64,000 nt of DNA from Gyrodactylus bullatarudis (taxonomy: Eukaryota > Platyhelminthes > Monogenea > Gyrodactylidea > Gyrodactylidae): contig SSNU01000055.1 in the NCBI GenBank assembly GCA_012064415.1, forward strand, positions 930,001 through 994,000, given 5' to 3'. Position numbers and translations under genes: made by a program. Numbering within the stretch: the first letter of the stretch is position 1; each line of letters begins with the position of its first letter. Below the pieces are notes generated by a model that saw nothing but the letters and a program-made list of their open reading frames with translations, made no database searches and was not told where the DNA came from. This document shows, one piece after another, positions 55,823 to 64,000 of the stretch.

Positions 55823-56388
55823 AGAAAAGATAGAATTGTTGCAAGATTTCTGAATCAGCATTTTCAGATTTGACACATACATTTAAAACTTGTTGATAAT
55901 AAAGAATCTGAATGATTATTTGCAAAAAGAATTATCAAATTACTTGAAAGTAAACATTAAATAAAAATGTATTAGATGGAAATTCAAAATATCCAACTGA
56001 ACTCAAAGGTTTTAAAATGGATCTCAATTAGATCATGTGTCAATTGTTGGACTGAAAAAAAACTTGATTCGAGTCTTTAACTATGTATTTTAGTAAAGTT
56101 TTTTCATCAATGAACAGCCCTGTCAAGAATCTTTAATCTCGATTATAGCAGAAATTAATAAAGTTTTAACTAATTTATGATTCATAATTCATTTATTATA
56201 AATTTTATAATAAAAAATCATTTTATTAAAATGTCAAATTAATTTAGGTTTAAAATTTTTGAACATGTATTTCTTAAACATTAAAACAATCGACAAATGC
56301 AACATGTTGTTTAGATTTCAAATTTTTGTTTATCTTTGAATAATATATAACTGGACCGTTTAATGATTACTCCAAATTTATAGTAATA
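55823..56388. promoter_or_regulatory. Presumed promoter region of the zinc-finger gene
   Basis: About 565 bp, very A+T-rich. An acceptor-like AATTTATAG ends five bases before the ATG at 56389, suggesting a trans-splice site or an upstream non-coding exon. Confidence 0.35.
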
Positions 56389-59300
56389 ATGACTGGGGAC
56401 GACGTAATTATTACAGACCATACTAAAGAAAAGACCTCAGGATTTCTTTTAGACGTCAAGCCTTCTAATGGCCATTTTAATTCGTCCAGGCCAAAAAAGC
56501 CTAACCAAACTGTTGAGAATGATGAACAACCCCAACAACAGGCCAGTGATACAGAATCAGAGGACTCATTCATCCAAGATCCTGATAAATATTCTCTGAA
56601 GAAACTTGAGTTTAAAGATAAATTATCCCGTCAAATATGCAGTGATAATTCAGAAACTCTGGAAGGTGTTTCTATTTCAAATCGTAGATTACTCGTTATG
56701 CCTATTCCATCGCCTCGTACAACTTATGATTTGTCTTTTGAACCGATTGGTCCAGATTATGAAGATTCAGAAATTAGCATGACCCCTAAATATTTGAGAA
56801 CTTCAGTAAATCTTTTGGTGTCGATTGGAAAGAGTCTCATAGCCAGTCAGTACTCTGATTATTATCACAAGGAAACTTTGTTTGCTCCTCTCTCTGGAAT
56901 TAATGATAACCCCGAGAAAGGCCTTATAGAATTTCCCAAGCCCAGTAGTTCATCTATTCGAAGAACTGAAGATACAATCTATACTCGCCATTTGAATTGG
57001 AAACTAAAGACAATTTCTCCTAATACAAGTATGGAAACTGTCAGGAGTCTCAACGCTTGCGCCAATAATAAATGCGTCTATCATTTTACTTCATCTCTTT
57101 TGCTTTCTTCACATGTGCAAACATGTCATTTGAGGGCTACACGACTCTACAATTACTTCAAATCTACTAGGTTTTTCAAGAAAATCTACATTATGCCAAA
57201 GAATCATGCTATGCTGCCTTTGCCATATAACTCAAAGAATTGTACCTTATGCGAAAAGTCATATCATACTCGGATTAAATTATTAAGTCATTTTGAACGT
57301 GATCATGGATTACAGTTTCTTGGTGAGGACATTACCAAGCCTGATGTTTGTGATTATTGTAGGAATTATAAACCGAAAAATAGTACTTCAATTCCCTGTA
57401 TTGCTAGGAAAGCCTCATTGACTCCTACTGATATTATCTACGAGGCTGGATTAGCAGCAGATCCTGCCCGCAATTTGGACGGTCACTCTATAGCTCTTCT
57501 GATTTTAATACCCAATCCCGGTGCATCATTTTACTTTTCCTCCCGGGAAATTCAACACCATGTGGATAAATTTGTCTTTAATTATCTCAAGAATATTTTT
57601 GACAATGAATCCTTTACTATTGCCCAACGATATTCAATAGCTGTCTCAAGTTTGTACGGTATCCTCGAGTCAAAGTATAAATTGTCGAATAGAGTCCCAG
57701 AGTATCATAAAATCAGCTGGCAAATAGATAAACCAAAACCTCTGCCTGCTGTTGATAAGGAATACGAAATTAAAACAGTACAAGTTGTAAATAAGAGACC
57801 TATCGAATCAGTCATCCCAAAGATTGAAGATGAAGAAGACTTGACGGCTAAACGTCAACGACTAGAAGATTTCAAAGCACAGCAAGAAAAGACGATACAG
57901 AGTCTTCTCAATTTCGAGGAGATCTCTGTAAAGAAGGATACTTGTGAATTTTGTACTAGTAAAGAGCATGGAATAATTAAGTTGTCCGAGAATGAAGAAT
58001 TATCCTGTCCAATTTGTCATCAGATAACTGATTGTATCTCAAGATTGGCCATTCACCTAAGTGTCATTCACAATGCTTATTACTCAGTATGTTTTATATG
58101 AACTTTTGATAACTTGATCCCTTCTAGATTGACAATTTACGCTCCAATATAGTCAAAACTGATCCGGAAATTGACCAGCACATTCCTGACAAGATTAATG
58201 ATATTGTATGTTATCATTTATAATTCAATCCTTTTAGATTTGTGAATTTTGCTTTTTTGTCACTGATGATGACACTGTCTACATGGACCACATCCTCAAC
58301 ACCCACAAGGTGAGTGACTCTCAAAATATCCTGACTTTTAACTTTGAGTTATGAAATTTCCCTGCCCCCTTATTACATTCTAGGAAGAGAATGAGGTTAC
58401 AATATTAGTCTGTCGGGATTGCTTTATGACCTGTCGGACTAGGAATGGTTACAAGAATCATACCAATACGAAATGTTTCATTTGCGAGACAGAAATTCCC
58501 TGCTTCACAAAGTTAATCTCCCACATTTATCTGTACCATGGAAGGGTAATACCCACACCAGAGGTTCGCAAACGTCTCAAGTCATGTGTTAGCAACCAGA
58601 GTGTGAGTATATAGACTAGTTCTTATTCGTTTTTATTCAATTTAACACGACTTTATCCCAGCAATGCAAAATATGCGGATTAAAGTTCTTACGCCCTGAA
58701 CTATTGAAGCGTCACTTGGAAATGGTTCACAACAAAATGAAATGCTGTTCTAGGTGTAAATCTCTCTTTCCGGATGAAAAATCTTGCACAGCTCATCAAA
58801 ATGTAACCTGTCCAGTTTGTAATATATTCCACTCTTGTCTGACAGAAATTAGAAAGCATATGGAGAAGAAGCATGCCATCACATTTTCAGTGAGTTTACC
58901 TTTAACTGATTTTCAATTTCAACTCTCATGTCTTTTGTAAAGATGGAAGAACTCAAGGCTTTGGCACAGAGCAAAGTTCCCGATGAATGTATTAACCCCA
59001 AGTCAGACCCCAAGGTTATCTCAAATTATTATCGAGCAAGTTTTACTCTACGACCACTCCATGAGTAATGCTTAACGATCCGTTATTTCCAATTTTAGCG
59101 TTTAGTCACAGTGAGGTCAGCCCGTAGAAATGGTTTATTCCACTGTTTTCCCTGCCGGAAAGGTCTCAAGGGTTGGAAGAATTTTGACGAGCATGTCATT
59201 CGATTGCATAGCAAAGTCGGCGTGAGTTCTCCCTCTCCCTCATAATTGTCATTCGTGATGAAAATCTATTGCTTTTTAGAAAAAAGTCACCTTACCCTGT

Positions 59301-62300
59301 TCGATATGCAAGATCCCCCTGGATGATACAATTGATTTATTCATCCACCTAAAGAGTAAACACAATCTGAGTACTTTAGTCAAGATTTTGGATGAAAATG
59401 AAAGTGCCAACTCTCAGCCCCGACAACAAGAGAACACTGACATGATCGCTCTAAGGGCAATCGGCAACCCCAAAAGGTACACAAACAACAATCGGGACGA
59501 CAACAACGCTAATCGACCCCAGCAGTTCTTCAACTTGAATTCTCGGACTAATCTGCTCAACCTGACTATTCCCACAACGACAAGTGTACCTCCTTCATCG
59601 ATGCCAGTCAACTCTCCCATTTCTGTAGTGACCAGTAAGTCGAATTCATGACAAGAATTGATGAATTATAATTCATCTTTCATTATGCAATTAGATCGAA
59701 TAACACGTCCTGTCAATCCGAACAACATCCAACAATATATTATAGTAAGTTTTTTTATTCCTCTTTTCAAGTATCTATCTTAACAACAATTTTTTATCAC
59801 ATATGAGAAAAGAGCAATTCAACTCTTTCGGCGTCTTTTGAACCTTTGTAACTCTGTATAGTTTATATTTTTGGCCAAATAATTTAAAATTTTGGGATTT
59901 ATATCAAGGGCTAAGAAAGATTAAAAAAAACTATTTTTCAAGGCAAATTCAAACTTTCAAATGCCAAGGTTTATTGTCTCAAAGCCTCCTGTGACAAGTT
60001 CCGTGACCACTCAGCCCCTTATACCTCAAATTATCCCCAATCAATCCAATACAATTTCATCGCGTCCTCAATTGTCAAATCCGCCAAACTTGGATCAACC
60101 CAAGCTTCTCACTCAAACGAATCAAACCACTTCAATAGCCAATTCTAGTAACAATAATAGTCAAGTGAACATTGTTCCCCTAACAATAACCTCACTTAAC
60201 TCAAAGACCCAGATAATACGTCCGCTCAATTTAGCTCCACTGAATAGTCATAGTCAAAATTCCTCTCAGCCAAGTTACGTCCTCCAAATTCCCCAGCAGC
60301 ATTTAACAACACCTCTGTTGACACAGCCAAAAAGTTCAACTATTCCATACATGGCGTCAATCCCTAATTTAAATAAGAATGTTAACTCCCTCCCCAAAAG
60401 TCTAGGTCAAGACCAGGATAGTTCTGAAGCCTCAACCATCCCAAGTCAGGTTATCAAGGGACCGATTCCCTCAGTGGCAACTTCTACCGAAGCTGAAAAC
60501 TTTGTCGATAATCTTACTATTACTAATGTTACCGACAACACTACACTCCCAGAGGTAGATAAATCCTCTAGTAAACAATTTGCAGTTAGTATTACACTTT
60601 TCTAAATGCCCCTCTCCTAGTTATCATATGTGTTTTTCTTTCTCTAGATTTTCTGCCAAGAATGCAACTTGAGATTCTTCCACGTCGAGACAATGAATGA
60701 ACACAAGAAATGGATGCATGAACTTCCTGAAAAGTACCTGACCAAGGATCTGACCAAACCATTCATCTCCAATGAAGAGTTCCCATATATTCCTGTAATT
60801 GAAATTCCTCTCAATTCATACTACCTATATTTTTTCTCATTTTTCTTTTTAAATAGAAATAGACTAATAAATCTCTTCAAACTCAAAGTAGAGACTCTTA
60901 GACTCTCTTCGCCGTATATTTAAATGTCATTTACAATCTTCATTCAGATGTAGTTATTCTAAATTACAAGATAGAATCAAATTTAATTGTTCCATTGTTA
61001 ATTTTTTAATAATCTTCTTAGACTACGACCATTTACTATTGCACGGACTGTCGCATGGAACTTCAGAGTCAGGAAAAGATGATGATTCACAAAAAGTTTC
61101 GCTGCAAGTTTCGTTCCTTCATCACTCAGCAGGTCTGTGAAATATGCAACGTTGTTGTATCCTCAAAAATGACCCTCATGCATCACATGATCAAGAAACA
61201 CGTAAGTCTTATCCCCTAAGAAACAAGGCTTCCAATCAACTCCTTGTATTTATAATTTCCTCAAGGCTCGAGAAATTGGTGAATCTTGTCAGCCAGCGAA
61301 AACCTGGCGTTGTGATCAATGTGTGTCAGACTTTTTCCTGGAAAAAACCCTTGAAGACCACGAGTTCACAATTTGTCCGTACTGCTTCCACTGGTTCCCC
61401 TGCTTCACATTCCTCTATAATCATGTCTTTCTTATGCATTCCAGTTCAGTTGACAAAATGAACCTTTTTAGAATGGTTAACAATGTGGTAAGCATCTCAT
61501 TGCTAATGAAAAGTGCTCGACCTATTTTTTTAAATTTCTTCCTCTTTCCAGTATGAGTATGACATGTGTATTTATCGTTGTTTAAATTGTGACATAAACA
61601 TTGGATGCATGGCTCTACTCGCGTCACACCTGTTCCGAGATCACTTTTTCGACAAGGTAAGTTGAAAAATAAATTAACATGAAATATCCCACAATTCATT
61701 GACATGATCATGATGAAATCTTTCTTTAGATTGATCAAAAGGAAAATCTTAAGCGTGGCATTCGCTGTTCAAAGTGTGATCATTTCATTTCCAATGTTCG
61801 TGAATATATTTTTCATAATTTCCACGTACATCAAGATCGAGCTGATGTCACCCGCAGATATCGACCTGCTAGACTAACTGATGTCTCCATAACTAATTTA
61901 AATAACCATAATGTTATTGAAAATAAAGAAAATCGACTTTCACCACTAATGACAAGGTGAGTATAGAAAGAAAGTTAATTTTTCTATTCTAAAATCAATG
62001 ATAACTAAATTTGAATATTTTTAGTAATAGTCCGGCGTCAATCCCATCAAGTTCTACCTCGTCCCATGACAAAGTCAATCCAGATAATCAAAATGCTTCA
62101 AGCTTGGTAAGATTTTTCCCAACGAATTTATTTCATTGGCTCAACTTGACTTGGCCTATGAATGAAAATTTTTTTACGTATTATCGATTAGTTTTTTTTC
62201 ATTCAATCCTGATTGGCTGTTTCATTTATAGAAAATTTTCTCTTATTGGTCGAAAATGCATAATTTTATTGTGAACCAATTACATTAAAATAGATTTTCA

Positions 62301-62806
62301 TATATCATAAAACATGTATAGTATGTATCTCTGGTCTGTAATGAATGTGAAATGAATATTGATTTTTTACATTTTAAAGCTATTAGTAAACTTTTTGAGA
62401 AATTGATTTTTCCTCCTTCGTCTAGAGTCACAAGTCCAAGAGAAAGAGTCAACCAAAGAAAATTATTACTGAAAGTATCCCGGTGGTGACCACGACTCTT
62501 CCAACAGAAAATGGTAAGTCTCCTAAATTTATTGACCAAATAATTTGTATATTTGATTCAACTTTTCTCTCTATCCGAATAGATGTCACAGAGAAAAATC
62601 AAGCTGATGCAATTGCATGTCAGGATTCTCAGGAACCCTCCAAGAAGCGTCAACATGTTGAAGAGACAGTGCATACGGCTAATGATAACCTCGGCGAAGA
62701 TTCTTCTGATAAAATCTCCAATGGTCATGTGACTTGCCCGATTTGCGAGTTCTCCTCAATCTCGCGAGATGAAATTATGGACCATCTAGCATCCCAACAC
62801 TGTTGA
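56389..62806 (+). CDS. Large multi-C2H2 zinc-finger protein, 1603 residues, 18 exons
   Basis: Exons: 56389-58086, 58128-58205, 58238-58309, 58384-58602, 58662-58889, 58943-59014, 59099-59221, 59280-59634, 59695-59744, 59943-60584, 60648-60794, 61022-61201, 61266-61487, 61552-61656, 61730-61956, 62025-62106, 62426-62513, 62583-62806. All junctions keep frame; introns run 32-319 nt. About 14 C2H2-type fingers are spread along it, for example CTLCEKS and CPIC in exon 1, ICEFC in exon 3, CKICG in exon 5, CSIC in exon 8, CQEC in exon 11 and CPICEF at the C-terminus. Exon 10 (214 residues) is a Gln/Asn/Ser/Pro-rich disordered linker. Nuclear DNA or chromatin binding is likely. The dispersed layout recalls POGZ-like proteins, but that assignment is weak. 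Confidence 0.85.
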
Positions 62807-63192
62807 CTGAGACGCCACCTTATGGGGGGGTATTACTACTAGATCATTTCATTTACTTCATTTAGAGCACAGCCAAAGTTCTATATATTACTACTATCTG
62901 TATATATCAATGTAAATTATTTGTTGATTTTCATGACCTATATATATTGCTACGCAAATTTTCACCTATTCATATTTGAGAAAGATTATTAAAAACAGGT
63001 ATACTCTGAATATTTTTAATAGAAGAATGAATTTTCTTATTAATCTTTGACATCTTGTTTTTTTCACACAATACTCCTATCTAGGCTGAAAGTAGTAGGC
63101 AAAAGTTATTTGAGAAAGAGTTTCTTTGCATTAAAACAATATTATTGGATACTTCATCAATAATTTACATAGAGGATAAAAAATAATATCAG
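62807..63192. terminator. Convergent 3' region
   Basis: These 386 bp separate the stops of two convergent genes. ATTAAA near 62989 may serve the zinc-finger gene; no canonical AATAAA was found for either. No repeat seen. Confidence 0.35.
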
Positions 63193-64000
63193 TTAATCTT
63201 TGTGCTCCTTGCATATGATACTGAAATTGTCCCAGTCCAGATGACAATCTAGAAATTTGAATAATTACTTGAAACTTACCGGACAAAATGCTACACTCGT
63301 AATGATATTTCTTTGGACACTTGCGCTTGCGACAGGAGATACTAGCACCGGACTTTTTACAGTGATCACATTTCTAAAATAATGCATAAATAGTTTCTAG
63401 AATCTAACCTCTTCATATGTAATTCGAATAGCCTCTTCGATTCCGCCAATTTTACTCTCACCGCAGAGATAAACTCCTGGAGCCCATAAGGCACAATTTA
63501 GATGAGTCCAATATTCACCATTTGCAAAGTCAATTCTTTCACAATCGGGATTAATATTTGAGGAGATGACGCCTAGAGCAAATCGATCTGAACTATCATC
63601 AAGGGAGGGCTTGTTCAATTTGAGGTTTTCGAGAAAATCTTGTTCAAGCATATACGGACCATATAAACTCCCTAATTCCAGGTAAGAGTTAGTTTTTGAG
63701 CAAAATATACAACACCAAATTTTCTTGTCCGATGGAAATTTAACTTTGTCCGATTGAAAAGTTTTGACAATATTAGCCAATTTACAAGGACGAAACTTTG
63801 TAGATCGATAGAATGCTTTTAAACGATGATCAAGATCGATATTCTCATCATCTTGAATATGACCAACATTAAGATCTCCGTCATCCACCGGTTTCAAGTA
63901 TTTACAAAAATTATTTGAATTCAAATTTTTATCATATGTTTGGTGACAATTAACAATATGATGTGTTCCAGAAACAATATTCCTTTCTATTTCATCACTA
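63193..64000 (-). CDS. RAI1/TCF20-type protein, C-terminal extended PHD (5' part outside window)
   Basis: Exons 64000-63409 (open to the window edge), 63373-63280 and 63248-63193 join through introns of 35 and 31 nt. The protein reads an extended PHD: CCIFC, LGSLYGPY, WTHLNCALWAPGVYLCG, then GGIEEAIRITYEE, CDHCKKSGASISC, YHYEC, and a last Cys/His pair (CKEHKD) at the stop. An ePHD as the very last domain, with a GPY and a GVYL..G..GGIEEA pattern, fits the RAI1/TCF20 chromatin-regulator family, whose ePHD binds nucleosomes. PHF- and KMT2-type ePHDs are alternatives. Preceding residues (about 90) are polar linker. Confidence 0.75.

Noticed and set aside
56367..56573. Minus-strand ORFs antisense to the zinc-finger gene (also 59414-59620 and 61421-61738)
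   Set aside because: Shadows of well-supported coding exons on the plus strand.
1..64000. tRNA, rRNA and CRISPR-like features
   Set aside because: No cloverleaf with recognisable A and B boxes, no rRNA-like segment and no regularly spaced direct repeats were noticed by eye. A covariance search (tRNAscan-SE, Infernal) would be needed to exclude them.

Overview
The window is 64 kb of A+T-rich nuclear DNA from an invertebrate animal. I infer this from spliced multi-exon genes, metazoan domain architectures (EGF plus thrombospondin type 1, C2/synaptotagmin, FYVE-like Rab-effector finger, extended PHD, C2H2 fingers) and a dense animal transposon load (Tc1, Merlin, piggyBac, hAT, Penelope, LINE). 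Introns are extremely short (25-41 nt is common). Several start codons sit 1-20 nt after a splice-acceptor-like AG, which would fit spliced-leader trans-splicing. Micro-exons and tiny introns recall flatworms, but the phylum cannot be fixed from sequence alone.

Layout. 1-13178 (-): a Rab-effector-type zinc-finger gene whose 3' part is a chain of 24-57 nt micro-exons; its introns hold a hairpin MITE, a broken piggyBac, foldback elements, an apparently intact Tc1 and an hAT derivative. 13707-19315 (+): a secreted/membrane EGF-TSP1 protein. 19316-33100: mostly repeats, with a pristine Merlin transposon at 24998-26843, a 234-base assembly gap inside an inverted repeat, and several small ORFs. 33121-41842 (+): a divergent synaptotagmin-like gene whose 5.7 kb intron is stacked with a foldback MITE, a Merlin inserted into it, and an inverted Penelope pair. 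42298-42587 (+): a 76-residue membrane protein gene split by 31- and 28-nt introns. 42600-51500: repeats, a second Penelope copy and a LINE fragment. 51501-53235 (-): two small genes only 41 bp apart. 55145-55822 (+): a small membrane protein. 56389-62806 (+): an 18-exon, 1603-residue multi-zinc-finger protein. 63193-64000 (-): the C-terminal extended PHD of a RAI1/TCF20-like protein, converging on the zinc-finger gene.

No shared pathway links the genes, although two of them (the Rab effector and the synaptotagmin-like protein) belong to vesicle-traffic families. The strongest biological themes are micro-exon and micro-intron architecture, which hides whole genes from ORF scans, and self-complementary mobile elements: a Merlin whose 417-bp inverted repeats include the start of its own transposase, and Penelope copies ending in hammerhead-ribozyme-like motifs. 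All splice models come from GT/AG signals plus frame continuity and were not tested against transcripts.
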